Assembly (NCBI RefSeq): GCF_001577835.2
Contig: NC_029519.1
Coordinates: 76,951,617 to 77,015,616, forward strand
Direction: 5' to 3'
From: Coturnix japonica
Lineage: Eukaryota > Chordata > Aves > Galliformes > Phasianidae
DNA length: 64,000 nt
Part shown: piece by piece, positions 51,894 through 64,000 of the stretch
How positions within the stretch are numbered: the first letter of the stretch is position 1
Layout: every line of letters starts with the position of its first letter
The notes under the pieces: generated by a model
What the model was told of the DNA's origin: nothing
Databases searched by the model: none
Seen by the model: the letters and a program-made list of their open reading frames with translations, nothing else
Program-made: the position numbers and the translations under genes

Positions 51894-52035
51894 ATCATAG
51901 AATCATACAATAGCATGGGTTGGAAGGGACACCAAAGATCATCAAGCTCCAATCCCTCTGCGACAGGCAGGACCACCAACCTCCATATCTAATACTAGAC
52001 CAGCCTCCCCAAAACGTGATCATAGCAAGAAATAC
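51894..52035 (-). mobile_element. CR1 LINE 3' tail
   Basis: AATCATAGAATCATACAATA, GGGTTGGAAGGGACACCAAA, GATCATCAAGCTCCAATCCC: reverse CR1 3' end. It stands about 240 bases from an oppositely oriented copy. Confidence 0.85.
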
Positions 52036-52979
52036 AGCTCTATAGCCAGATGCAAATCCCAGTGTGCCTTGCAGACCCTGTAATAAACCAGAGTGGTGCT
52101 TCCTTATGCCTGTGATAGAGACAACGAGGTTGAATGGATGGGAAGCAAAAGGCACTCTAAATAATGAACTGCTGAGTAAGAGTGAGGTCAGGATTACTGT
52201 ACATACCGTATGGCTATCAGCAAGCGGTAAAGTGAATGGTAATGGTCTCTGAAAAATGCATTCAATCAGGGAAATTGCCCCACCTGTGGCTCATTAACAG
52301 GATTAAGTCCTGATACAAAGTGACAGTCAGCATTATTTGTTTAGGCAAAAGCTGCTCTCTTTGTAGTTTTTGGCATATCCAGCTGGCTTTGACAATATGG
52401 ATCTGAGGCAGCTAGTGCAGCTTTAATGTTAAATTAGCCAGGGCTAAGAGCTTGCCAATGCTGAGCAGAAACAAAGTGCTCCTTTTTGCAAAGCTGGCAC
52501 ATGGGGCCAGATCCATTTCAGTAGCGCCCATGTGGTAGGTGCTCCACTGCAGGCATTAAATGTCACTTTGTCACCAGAGCCACACACTGTCATGGTACAA
52601 GGCACGCTGTGCTCCTTGCAAACACCCTCAGCTTGTTGGGAATCTGCTCCATGTTCCATAGGAAAACCCACAGCGCAGCCCTTTGTGTAGAGGATGCTCA
52701 GGTGGCAGAGAACAGAGGTCTGTTCCAAAGTCTAAACAAGAGATAAAGCCTCAGAGTCCTCAGCTGGTAAAAATTAGTGCTGCTACTGTGAACAGGGGCT
52801 GCTGAAGCACAGTTTATTGGAAGATAGCTCAAGCATGGTCTGCAGCGTGGTGCTGATTCACTGCATTCCATCTCCGTGCTGGGGAGGAGCTCCTGAATGG
52901 GAATGGGTTCAGAGAACAGATACCAGATGCTGTTTAGCAGTTGTTACCTTGCTGGATCCTAGATGTAATGTGTCACTCT

Positions 52980-53020
52980 CCCCTCCCATCCCCCCCCCAC
53001 CGCGTCCCTCTCCCCCCCTT
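52980..53020 (-). repeat. C-rich tract (G-quadruplex potential on the - strand)
   Basis: Several runs of three to nine C separated by short loops make a candidate G-quadruplex on the opposite strand. Confidence 0.75.
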
Positions 53021-55754
53021 TTTCTGTATTTCACAGAATCACATAATCAAAACCCTGAATACAATATTTGCAAAGAAGAGGTTGAAGCAGATACTTCAAA
53101 AGCTGCACCACCTTTTTACAAAACTAACTTCTCTGTGGCTATTGATACTGAAAATAATTGAGCAAAGCTGCAGAGCCTACCATCACATACAGCCAGAAAA
53201 AGGCCACAGATAACAAGTTGTGACACAATCTGAGTGTCCCTGCTGCAAAACCAGAATGATTTTAAAGGCCAGAGTGTTCTGCTTGTGTAGTATAGACTTC
53301 TTATGAATAGAGTAATTCTTATCCATGTTAGATTAGCCTGCCAATGTACTACAGCACTCAGGGCTTTTACCAAAATGCTGTCATTTTTTGGCCTATGACC
53401 CATCAGATTTGATATAAATATGAGCCACTGAAGATCAAACTGAAATCTCTAAATCCACTATTATCTCAGAGATTATAACATAAGCTGCCCAAAACAAAGT
53501 AAAATGTGACATTAACATAGAGGATATAGGTGATCATAAGTAGTTTTTTTGAACAAATAAGAAATAAATTCATGAAAGACATGAGGAATAAATATGGAAA
53601 GTAAGTGGGATATCAAATAATTTCCTTCCCCATCCACTAAAAATGTACTGTTTCAGATCCTAAAGGTATTGAAAACATTAGAGCTTCTCTACCTTTGCTT
53701 TGAATATATCTATTTTATGTTAGCACTCATTTAACAACATGTAGACATTGTGTGTCTGTCTACTTTTGCAAGTATATAATCTCATACCATCAAAAATGAA
53801 ATAAGTTCCTAGATCTAAGCCTACCTGTTCCAGCAGGAAGGATGGCTTTGCAGACAACCAGGAGAGCTAACCTGAAATACTTTGCTCTTTTCTCCAGACA
53901 GTTCATCATTCTTTAAATGGGGCTTCTTTTAGTTGTCTCCTTATTTGGAAGGTGCTGCTCAGAGTTGTGACTGGGACAACTTTGTTGTTTAAGATATTAA
54001 ATAACCAACTTGGCAACATTGGGTTTGGCTTTGGCTTCCTTTCAATCCATGTGTAAGGTCTCCCCAGAAAATAGGAAAATGAGGAGGTGGGAAGGGACAT
54101 TTATGCCTATAGTATGCCCTATATCAGAGCTGGAGCTTGTACTGAGAATGGAGATCAAGAAGTGCTCCAGCTTCCTGCAGTTTCTGCTCAACCCTGGATT
54201 CTCAGTTCTTAATGTGTAGACAGACATCATGAAATGTAAGCAGACATTTCTCAGCAGCATAGTTCTTTGGAGTGTCAAATCAATGTGTGGTTTTAAGTCT
54301 TGCATTGAAGTATAAGGAAACCATAAGTGCCCATATTCATATTTTATCATTGCATGTCCCAAAGTTTTATAACTGTGGAAAAATAGCTTGAGATACCTAA
54401 GGCTTGCATGGAAAATAAGCCAGTTTTGGCTACTGCATGTTGGATAAATGAATAGAAACTCAATAGTAGCACAGTAACATAGAAACATCTTTTTTTACTT
54501 GCATTTATTCCAAGCATTGTAACTCCACAGAGATTCAGGATAGAGTCACTGTGATCCACAAAGGTAGCAAGTTCTCAGCTTGTAATATATATATGAACAA
54601 AAGCATTCACCTTCTTAACCAAAGTCTGTTTGCATTCATTGCATATGTAACTGAATGTTTCTGATTTTCTTGTCCAGCCAAAAAAGCATTGGGTCAAACC
54701 TATATCTGATGTAATAGTGCTGATTTCAGCAGAGTTACTCCAACAATGAATAAGACCCATAGCTTATTTTTAGGCCAGATAATGATACCAGTAAAACAAT
54801 ACTTAATGACTGCAAGTTTGGCTCATATTAATAGATTAAATGTGGGTAGATGCAAACAGATGGCATTGGTTGCTTTGTCACTTCCTGGCAGAGCTGGCCT
54901 CATTAAAACAGCAGTTTTGCTGAAGCTTTTGTGCCTGCAATTGAAGTTGCCAAAACTTTTAAATAGGCGGGATTTCAAAGTGATAGTTGGGATGGTTTCC
55001 AAATGCGTCTGGCACAGCACAGCACTCCACATTAAACTTGTAGAGCTGTATGTTTGTGAAAATAAAGGAGATCTTTGGTTTACTCATTGGGCACTTTTAT
55101 CATTTCATATGCCATTTGTTTTATTTGTAAGAATGCTTGGTTCCCTATGAAGGAAACGCTTGGAGGGATGTAAAAAAGAATTGTTTAGTAAACACTACAT
55201 AGATAGCTGTAATATCGCGGATGTTTCCTCTCTGAGCTTTGTCAGAAACAGAGCAGTGTAAAACTGTTCTCGAAAAATGAAAATTCACAACTGAATGTTA
55301 GCAACTGAATGACATGAATATTTGGAAGACTGAATGCAACTTTTGCTGCTGTGTGGTGACAGTGATGACAATTAATAGCTTTTTTTTTTCAAACTGCAGC
55401 TTGCTGTGTTTGAAGCGGGAGGTGGTGCTGCTGGCAGGGAGAGCACTGTCTTCTTGTCTATTCAGTGCCTGAAGGAAGGGTGATGTTCATTGCTGCACTG
55501 GTACATGTGCAAGAGGCTTTGATCAAAGAGCTCCAGTGCTACCATGAGCAAATCATTGAACCCTACTGCCTTGGTTGGATTTTTTTTTTGTCCTCAAGGT
55601 GTTTTTCTTTATTATGGAGGAGATGGAAATTACAGTGGTAGAGGGTATAAAACTGGATGGAGAGTAATTGCTGTGGGATGCCAAGAAAATAAAGCTATCT
55701 GCTAGTGGCTGTAAAATAGGTAGGGTGACCAGCAATAGCACCCGAAGGAATGGG

Positions 55755-55960
55755 ATGGAGCTGCATCAGGGAGGGTCAGATGGGGGCTGGGAAACTGTTC
55801 TGCATCAGAGGGTGCAGCCCTGAGCTGCCAGGGTTCAAGGAGTGTTTGAACAATGCTCTCAGACACAGGGTTTGGATTTTGGTGGGTGTGTGTAGAGCTG
55901 GACTCCATGAGCCTTGTAGGTTACTTCCAGTTACAGATATTTTATGATTCCATGGTTCTT
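55755..55960 (+). mobile_element. CR1 LINE fragment (3' end)
   Basis: GCATCAGAGGGTGCAGCCCT, GAGCTGCCAGGGTTCAAGGA, ACAATGCTCTCAGACACAGG, GACTCCATGAGCCTTGTAGG and a tail with TTTTATGATTCCATGGTTCT fit a CR1 subfamily different from its neighbours. Confidence 0.85.
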
Positions 55961-57110
55961 CAAAGGGTAGAAGAAAATAAAACTGGTCTAATATTTGTGA
56001 GTGTAGAACAAAACTGCCAGATGTCATATTAGCAAAAAATATTTTGCTTAGCTGTAATTTTATGCAGGTTAACAACAGGGGTTATTTGTTGCCGGTAACT
56101 GGCAGATTAATTTGGATGCGATGGGAGGAGACACTGAATGAAAAAGATGAATCTGTTGAGTAGAAAACTTATTTGACTTTTGGAGAAATTAACCCAACAA
56201 CCTTTTATGGGTCTCAAATATGTAGCAAACATTTTCATTTCATGGGCTCCAAGAATTCTACAACTGGCCACATAGAAAACCCGAAGTTTGATACACAGTA
56301 TCTGCCTTTAGGAAGGAGATTGTGCTTGCACATGTGCTTGGTGTATTGTAGTTAATGACACATGAGAAACACAGCTTTAATGGGTTCACAGATTATTTAT
56401 TACAGGAGCAGAACATCATAAATTTGACAAGCAGATCCTAGTAATTTGCCAAAATATGTAAGAAACATGGTGATGTAGTTGTGCTTGTACTGCATTCACT
56501 TCGGTGGATTAATTTATTTTACATTTATGGGAAATTTCCAAAGACAGATCATGAAACAGTTTGCCTTTCTGAGCATATATGTACATGATACCAGTATATT
56601 CTGAGGGAAAATGTATGAATTTACAATTACAAATTACTATAAATTGGCAAATGTCTCAAAGAAGAGTTTTGAAAGCTGCTGTTTCTTCAGACTTACAGAA
56701 AACCATTCCCTCAGCAATAGAAGTAGAAACTGACACAACATCTAATGAGAATCTGTTTCACTGATTTATGGGTGCTGGTCATGGAAACATGGAGAACGGT
56801 CTCCATTAAGTTCTGCCCCATTGTGCTGTTTGAACTATTTTCCTTTGGAATAATATTTAGCATGAAGTTGAGAGTGGCTTAGACTGAGGGAGCTTCTGCA
56901 TAATTTGAGAAGCATTCCAATATTTTAAGTTATAGTTAAAGTGTTTCTAGTCTAAGAATTGGGCCAACAATGTAGTTGAAAGGTAGGTTGTTACTGAACA
57001 CCATACTATACCAAGTTGTTCAGTGTCACATCTCCACATTTCTTGAACACCTCCAGGGATGCTGACTGCTAACATAGTAGCTGGCTACTCTCCATGTAAG
57101 TGCACAATTG

Positions 57111-57152
57111 TACAAAGATATGTACATGTATGTACGAAGATATGTACATGTG
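57111..57152. repeat. Imperfect tandem duplication of a TATGTACATG-containing unit
   Basis: TACAAAGATATGTACATGTA is followed after two bases by TACGAAGATATGTACATGTG. This is a short imperfect duplication of no evident function. Confidence 0.8.
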
Positions 57153-59424
57153 TATTGAGATTTCTGAATGCCAGATTATGTAATTGGATCTTGAACAGAT
57201 GTCAAGCCTAATCTATATGAAACTTGAATTGAGTTGGGAGAATTTATTCAAAAGGAGGATTTACATCTTCAAATACATACAAACAACTGCAACTTAAATA
57301 TAGACAAGAAAGAAGAGAAAGAGAAGCTTAAAGGCCATTTTCAGTGCTCCTTCTGGCCTCTGAAGGCTTCTCTGTTTACAGAACCAGTGATTTCTTTGGT
57401 CTTTGACAGCAAATATTCCTTGATCTTGGTAGTGTTTTGTTAAGCTATTTTAGAAGTATAGTATTCCAGGAAAAATTTCGGTTCAATGACTGTAAGGCTT
57501 CCTTGCACTCTTTTTCCTCAAAACCACGATGGTTCATTTGATACATGGTTGTGGTTACCAGCAGCTATTATACACTGGTTTTATTGACTGCACTTTGAAA
57601 TGCTTGAGTTGAGAGTAAACCTCTGTGTTGTTCCTCCTTTCTGACAGAAAACATATGTCTGTGCAAGTAAAATGAATATTTAAACTCTTTCCTATCTGAT
57701 TGTGTCCCTCAAAAGATATCTGTTTATGCTGAATAGGAGGCTATATTTATTTATCCCTATAATGGTCTGCCTGAAGTACAGGGTGGGGATAGAAGGGACA
57801 GCTGCCCATCAACAGGCCTAGAGAGATATTAAGACAGTCACATAAAGGATGAGATGTGTCTTCACCTCCCTTTGACAAGGGAAAACCAAGCCAAACACAC
57901 AAACAAAGCACCATCTTCTGTCTGAAATAAAAAGAGATGCTAATGGGGAAACAGATCCTTTAGTGGAAAAATGAGACACAGGAACAGCAGTCAGCTGTAT
58001 AAAAGCTTGAATCCATCACTATTCTGGTGTGATAGGTGCCACATAAAAGATTCAGGTGGGATGTTTGGAAATGTCACCTCTCAGACACTTGCTATTTCTG
58101 CTAAACAAGAAACAGCCTATCTCCATGCCAAATCCTTTGTCTTGTAACTGTATGTTCATCCAGTGACTTCCATCATTATTTTTATATTTACTGTTGGCCT
58201 TTGAAGAAAAGTAGATATTAAACAAAACCTTTGTCTTAGAGGTGTATAGTAGTAAAATTTCTCCTCACTTCATCTTGAAAAGGTATGGGAGGTGAGTGGT
58301 GGGCAATGGAAGGAGTTCTAAATGAGCTTCCTCAACCAGTATAGTAACTGCCAGACAAACTGGTCTAACTCAGCAGCTTTGCTGAGCTATGTCTCTGTTC
58401 CAGTTATCCCATCCACGTATTTTTAAACTAATAGAGGTGCTTTGCATCATCATGGCATTATAAAGCCACTAGTGTACACCAATGAAGAGGAAACCCACCT
58501 CATGAGCACCCAGACACTTACTTTATTCAGAAAAATCCCTGCCTCCAGCAGTATTGGTTTTATGAGGATTCCTTCTGAGGTAGATTGACTTTCATAGGAA
58601 GTGAAACATTTTTTCCAGGTTCACTTCCATTAATTTCTATGCAATGGAAAGGGCATCCAAAGCAGCTTTGCAACAACATGCATATTAAGTCCTCATTCAC
58701 ACAAAGGTCCTTGTACTAGTTTGGAGGGAGTCTGGAGAGCTAAAAATTGGAGTTAAGTGTCTCTGAATTGCCAGAACTGTGTACAGGGCCTCAGTGTTAA
58801 TGAAAATCAGGAGATAGCTGTCAAAGTTGTGTTTCAAAATGTTCCTCCCATAACCTTTTGCTCCACTGAAAGCACCAGAAGTGGAGAATTTGGAAGAAAA
58901 CCAAGAAGGCAAAGGAGTCAGAAGAAAATAAACATTTTATAGATCAATATCCTGGGCAAAGGCAAATATTTTCTCCTGTCCTGTCTGGCACAGACAGTTT
59001 TGGAAGGGATATTTTTAGACTAAGTTACATGAATTTTTGATTACCTTAAGAGATTTATTTTCTGCCAAAACAAAGGCATCATGTTTCTCTAACCATAATG
59101 TGGCACTTGTTATGGGGAGGGCCAAATCTTGCACGTAATCATTGAGGCCATATGCAAATAAAAGGCACCACATTTTGTGAAAGTTCCAATTTTAGCTATT
59201 CTTACAACATTTCTCATTTATAAAAATTGTTTTATGAAAAGCTCTCTGGGGTTAGTCTATTAAACCATAACCAGGCTATTTATTTCCCTTCAGCTCCTGG
59301 TGAGGAACTGCTTTCAAAGAATATTTTGAGATTTAAAAGTAAAAATAAATAAAAATCTTCTTTGCTCATTTAGTTTGAACCCATGCTGTAACTGGAGTTC
59401 CTCATCTGGTTCTTCTGCTGCTGT

Positions 59425-59535
59425 TATCATAGAACCACAGATGCTAAGGAATGTCTGGGTCCCTCTGGCCAGCACGGACACCCATAGCACCCATAGAACA
59501 GTCCAGGCAGCTTTTGAACATCTCCAAAGAGTGAA
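59425..59535 (-). mobile_element. CR1 LINE 3' tail
   Basis: TATCATAGAACCACAGATGC followed by GGGTCCCTCTGGCCAGCA and CAGTCCAGGCAGCTTTTGAA is a reverse CR1 end, moderately diverged. Confidence 0.7.
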
Positions 59536-59879
59536 TTTATGGCCAAATAGAGCAGTGGTGGTGGCTATAGGGTGGGAAGCACAGGACAGCCCTGTATTGG
59601 CATTCCAAGTGGCCAAAGGCTACTGTTTACTGCTAAAACAAGCCCTGCAAATCTCTGCACAGCCAATGCTTGTCTGTGCTCACCATTTTATCACTCCCTC
59701 TTCCCACTTCTTCCTCTTGTATCTCTAGTCCTAGTCTTCATCCAGTTTCCTTTTTTGTCTTTTCTCTGGAAAAACGACTTGTCTGACATGTAGAAAGACT
59801 TGTGGGAATCATATCATTTCATGTGCTTGTGTGTGAGGAGGTCAAGCAGGATCTGCTGCCATGTTTCTTGTACATAAGT

Positions 59880-60320
59880 ATTGTAAGAAGCATATACTGG
59901 GTCCGGAGCACAGGTTTTATGAGGAGAGCCTGAGGGAGCTGGGATTGATCAGTGTGGAGAAAAGGAGGATCAGGGGAGACCTGCTCGCTCTCTGCAGTGC
60001 CCTGAAAGGAGGTTGTAGTGATGTGGTGGTTGACCTCTTCTCCCAGATAGTATTGATAAGAAAGGAAGCAATGGCCTTAATTTGCACCAGAAGAGGTTCT
60101 GGTTGGATATTAGGAAAAATTTCTTCTCAGGAAGAGTGGTGATGCATTGGAACAGGCTGCCCAGGGAGGTGGTGGAATCACCATCATTGGCTGTGTTCAT
60201 GAACTGTTGAGATGAGGCACTGAGGGACATGGCTTAGTGTGTATTGTGAGGATGAGCTGACAGTTGGGCTAGATAGTCTTAGTTATCTTTTCCAACTTTA
60301 ATGACTCTGTGATTCTCTCT
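59880..60320 (+). mobile_element. CR1 LINE fragment (3' end)
   Basis: GAGGAGAGCCTGAGGGAGCT, GGAGACCTGCTCGCTCTCTG, GGTTGACCTCTTCTCCCAGA, TTGGAACAGGCTGCCCAGGG and the end GACTCTGTGATTCTC are a clear 3' part of CR1, including the end of its coding region. It is among the best-preserved copies here. Confidence 0.9.
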
Positions 60321-63300
60321 TTATAGTCCAGTTTGTTCTTTCTTTCAGATTCACCTGTTTCTCTTCTCTGTTCCTGTATCCAAATTTCCCACCAGCATCT
60401 CTATTTGCATCTCTACCTCACTCACGTCTGTATTAGTTATTCCTTTCAAAGTGTCCCCAGAGAAAAATAAATAATGGTCTAAAAGTGCACCATGAAGTCA
60501 CTCACCTCACTGCAGCTTTCACGCATCCTGTGCCCTTTGTGTTCACTCCTTCACAGTGTGGGCTGCCCCACATAATTAGGGGAAGTAATTTGGTTTGGAG
60601 AATTGAGGCACTGACCTTGCTCTGCTTTCAGCCTTGCCATTAAGTTGTTAAATGACCTTGAATAACATTTTTAACCTCGTCTGTACCAATCTGTCCCATC
60701 TTGTGACTTTTTTTGTAACAAAACATGTCAGTTCCTGGGATGTTATGTGGTGTTCAGGGCTTCTGGCAAAAGGATGTCATTTCCCCATTGGATGGCTCAG
60801 CTGGGACATAGCCCTGTAACCACAGATATCCACACCGCCAATACCCACAGCTGACATGTTCACTTATGTTTCTTGGGTAGTCAGAGAGCAGTTTTAGGCT
60901 GAGATTTACCTGAGCAAATGCAAACTTTACCTTTGGGATGAAACAAATTGCCTCATCAGGATGCTTGTGTGTTGAAAATGGTTCCCCAAACGTTAGTCAA
61001 TTGCATTTCTTCAGTTAATTTAGCTGAAATATCCAAATAATTTTGAGTAGATAGCATTTTTAAACAATTTTCTTTTCCATGCAATTCTTTTCAGACATAC
61101 TAATACATTAAAAAGAGGTAACTTTCCTATGCTTTGGTAGAATACTTGAAAATGAAGTTTTGAACTTTTGCTTCGTGAGGAAGATTTATAATTGTACACA
61201 GAGAATGTAGACATGGATATACCATGTTGGTCACACATAGACACAAAGCACTGAATTCCAGAACATCTTGAGATGTTCTGTACCCAAATGTAGAGGTAAC
61301 ACCAAGAAATCAGTATGTGAGAAATACACTTCTACTTTAAATGAGAAAACAGAATTTCCATGAAATGGCATCTGATAAGGAGCTCACAAGTAGGAATATT
61401 CCATTTTTCTATCCAAAGTTAGGGGTTTTGAGAAGAATAGAACTTTTGAAAGGCAACTGGATGGAAAGGTCATGCCACTATCCAAAAATGCATTATTGGA
61501 AGAGCTGAATAACTGACTAGCACAAGCATTGCACTTATCACTGCTAATCAGTGTCACCTCATACAGCTGAACTGGCATTAGGATATTGGAGTGTCTTTGA
61601 ATAAGACTGAGTAACAGAATGAACTTTTGAAAACAAATCTGGGTTTTGCCAAAACCTATTGCATGTATACTACAAAGGGGTGTCTGTGAGCAACTGGGAG
61701 GGAAACAATAATTATAAACTGGAGCAATAGCTTTCATAGGATAATAAATGAATTGCAAATAGCACACATGTCAGACGCACTAAATATAAAACAGAAAACT
61801 GTTCCAAAACTGAAATGAAATTGAGATTGTGACTGAAACAAATAGCCTCTTCATCCTTAGAAAAGGAGAGTTTCTTTCCTAAGGATTAATTTTAAAATAT
61901 ATATATATATGTGTTTGGAATTGAAATGCCATTTTATGTGCCAAAGCAATAAAAAAAATATAATGATAAAAAAGGTGAATGCTCATTTAGCTACTACAAA
62001 ATCCCTAGAAACTACAGAGATTACTGGAGTCCTACTAACTATGGCTACCTGGCCTGCAATGCTCAGATGAGCAGACCTTCTTAGACCATCTCCAAGTCTG
62101 AGATGGGCATAACCAGGAGAATGGATTTAATCCTAGCGGACTACATCTCCAAGAAAGAAAATTCAGAGAACTCCTTCAGCTTATTAGTCACGTAATTATT
62201 GAAAATGCCTGTGGCAGCAGTATGAGGCTGGAGAATTCATCTTGAAGAAAGGAAAATGAAGATGGAAGCAGATCATGTGAAGGAGACAGAGGAGTTAGTA
62301 CCTTCATGTGAGTCTCTTCCTCCCAGTGCTCCTCAGGAAGGACAGGTAAAATAAGGAGGCTTCATTATTTCAGCTTGAGTGAGTGAGTTTGATACGTCAG
62401 GGAAACATAGAAGTGACTTGTAATTCTGAAAACTTGATGTCGCTCAGCCAAAACCATAGTTAGTTTGAAGCCAAGGAATCTACCCTGATCAGTAGATGGA
62501 GATCTAAAGAAGAAGAGGTATAACAGATCAACTGCGAAGAAAGCTTTATTGGTCCCCACGTTCCTCCAGACCCATGTCACCATGCTGACATCTACATCAT
62601 TGATAAGGAAAGAGGGAATTGCCTATTTTTAATAATTTGATGAGAAAGGAGAAAACGTTCCTTAGACAGTAGTCAACAGAGAGAGAGAAAGGCTTTGTAG
62701 AGGAAGCTTAAAAAATCTGTGTCAATGGCATAGTTCTATTAAACTAGAAGGATTTAACTAGTCTCAGATGTAACCAGGTTGCACTTATTGGGTTAGTGGA
62801 CAAGATTACACTGCAAGGGTAATGCATGTCATTGAATTCAGTAAGATTAGTGTCTGTTTGTGGCTTTCCTTTTGGACAAAGAGCATTTCTGACAGGGGTG
62901 AGTGAGTGAAGGATGCCTGAGAAACCAAATTGGGAGGGTAAATTTTCAGTGAAGATCCATTTAGGCACTTCAGTATCTATTACAAGCTAAAACCAGACAG
63001 TGTCTGCATGCAAACGTAGTGAAAGGGAGCCTCATAGTGTGAAAGGGTCCTTTTTCTTCATTAGCATTTACAAAGTAAGAAAGTGGCATAAATTCAGCAT
63101 CTAATGACCAGAAACACCCTGGGCATGCTCTGCGTGTCACAGAGCTCTCAGACCATCTCAGCACCATCTGCTGCTATCATGTTCAGGTGCTCTTCTCACC
63201 AAGCTGAGCTTAAGGATTCATTACAATGATGGAAAGGGTCTGCAATCTCACATCAGTAGGATGCGGCTGTCTGCTGCTGCACACAAGGGAAACCTTTGTT

Positions 63301-63426
63301 CATTGATTCTTGGACCTAGGGAAGATTGGCTGTGTTTGGGGGAGGTCATAAGGATGTTCTTTTTCATGCTGTTTATGGATGGAAAACAAGGAAAACAGAA
63401 AGAGGGTGTAACTAAGAAAATAAAAA

Positions 63427-63520
63427 AATCATAGAATTATTTGAGTTGGAAGAGACCCTTAAAGGCCACTTAGTTCAACACCCCTGCAGAGACATAAGCA
63501 GCTAAATCAGGTTGTAGGTG
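63427..63520 (-). mobile_element. CR1 LINE 3' tail
   Basis: AATCATAGAATTATTTGAGT, TTGGAAGAGACCCTTAAAGG and CCACTTAGTTCAACACCCCT form the reverse CR1 3' end. Confidence 0.8.
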
Positions 63521-64000
63521 GTTGAAAACGTAAAGGACAGAATATATACTGTGTGGGTGCACCCAGAGAAGGGATGGGGATGCGAGAGGAAGGCAGCGGG
63601 TGGCCTGGCAGCAGGCAGTGAGCTGCTTCCAGATAGCACCAGCAGAGCATTTTGCTTTATCTGTCTGATGAAGAAAGAGGATCTGTCAGTCAAGTCATTC
63701 AGACAAAGTTTCTTTTCACTCTCCTGGAAGTGTTTGACTGTACCTGGAGGTTTTCTTACTGTTACCCAAGAAATAAAGATTTTTATCAGTGGAATAACCA
63801 GAACTCCTTTATTTCAGTTCTGTTGAAAAAGGAGGCCAGTGATGATGGGAAGAGTTGGCAGCCTGTACAGGATGACATGGAAAACAATTTGCTGAGCCCT
63901 GCTATTGAGATAAGGACAAAAGGCTGGGCCAGCTCTGGGGCAGCGTGCATGGCTGACACAAGGTCTGCAGCTTAGTGAGAGCTGGGATGGCATAGGGGCA

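Larger units (their letters stand above)
43258..64000. other. Gene-free region downstream of RNF212
   Basis: About 20.7 kb contains no recognisable exon. It has CR1 fragments (listed separately), simple repeats, a strong CTCF-like site near 44753, a C-rich tract near 52980, and stretches such as 52255-52610, 54720-55140 and 59085-59300 that read like conserved non-coding DNA. In human, FGFRL1 lies beyond RNF212; none of its immunoglobulin-domain exons was seen here, so it presumably lies beyond the window. Confidence 0.55.

Noticed and set aside
53031-53050. CACAGAATCACATAATC, considered as another CR1 tail
   Set aside because: Too short, with no CR1 sequence following it.
54042-54488. 148-aa open frame on the - strand
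   Set aside because: No recognisable domain, no splice context, random-looking composition; most likely chance.
43002-64000. Search for exons of FGFRL1, the next human neighbour of RNF212
   Set aside because: No immunoglobulin-domain segment or His-rich tail appears in any frame on either strand.

Overview
This looks like ordinary nuclear DNA from a bird, most likely a galliform such as chicken. The composition is AT-rich, genes have short exons and GT-AG introns, and about eighteen fragments of CR1 LINEs are present. Many of the CR1 copies end in the typical bird-type 3' tail of ATTCTATG-like 8-mers. No bacterial, plasmid, phage or CRISPR content is visible, and I found no convincing tRNA, rRNA, retroviral LTR or DNA transposon.

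Three protein-coding genes lie head to tail on the + strand, and all are intact as read here. SPON2 (spondin-2/mindin, five coding exons, 13518-18378, 330 aa) encodes a secreted matrix and innate-immunity protein. TMED11 (p24 family cargo receptor, five exons, 22723-26329, 217 aa) encodes an early-secretory-pathway membrane protein. RNF212 (RING-type SUMO-ligase-like meiotic crossover factor, twelve coding exons, 27929-43001, 304 aa) follows TMED11 by only 1.6 kb. All junctions were set by reading phase plus splice signals, and each spliced frame runs from ATG to stop without interruption. From memory, the same trio is adjacent on human 4p16.3, where TMED11 is a pseudogene, so the block is conserved synteny. 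The three proteins have unrelated jobs and there is no sign that they form an operon-like unit.

Region by region: 1-12.6 kb is SPON2 upstream sequence with several CR1 fragments, a G-rich tract and a possible non-coding SPON2 exon. 12.6-18.4 kb is SPON2. 18.4-22.7 kb is intergenic. 22.7-26.3 kb is TMED11. 26.3-27.9 kb holds the presumed RNF212 promoter. 27.9-43.0 kb is RNF212, with CR1 insertions in its larger introns. 43.0-64.0 kb shows no gene, only CR1 copies, simple repeats, a good CTCF-like site and a few stretches that read like conserved regulatory DNA.

The most notable points are the GC-AG last intron of RNF212, where read-through would give a different C-terminus, the intact TMED11, and the CTCF-like sites flanking the gene block. 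I did not find a new biological system.
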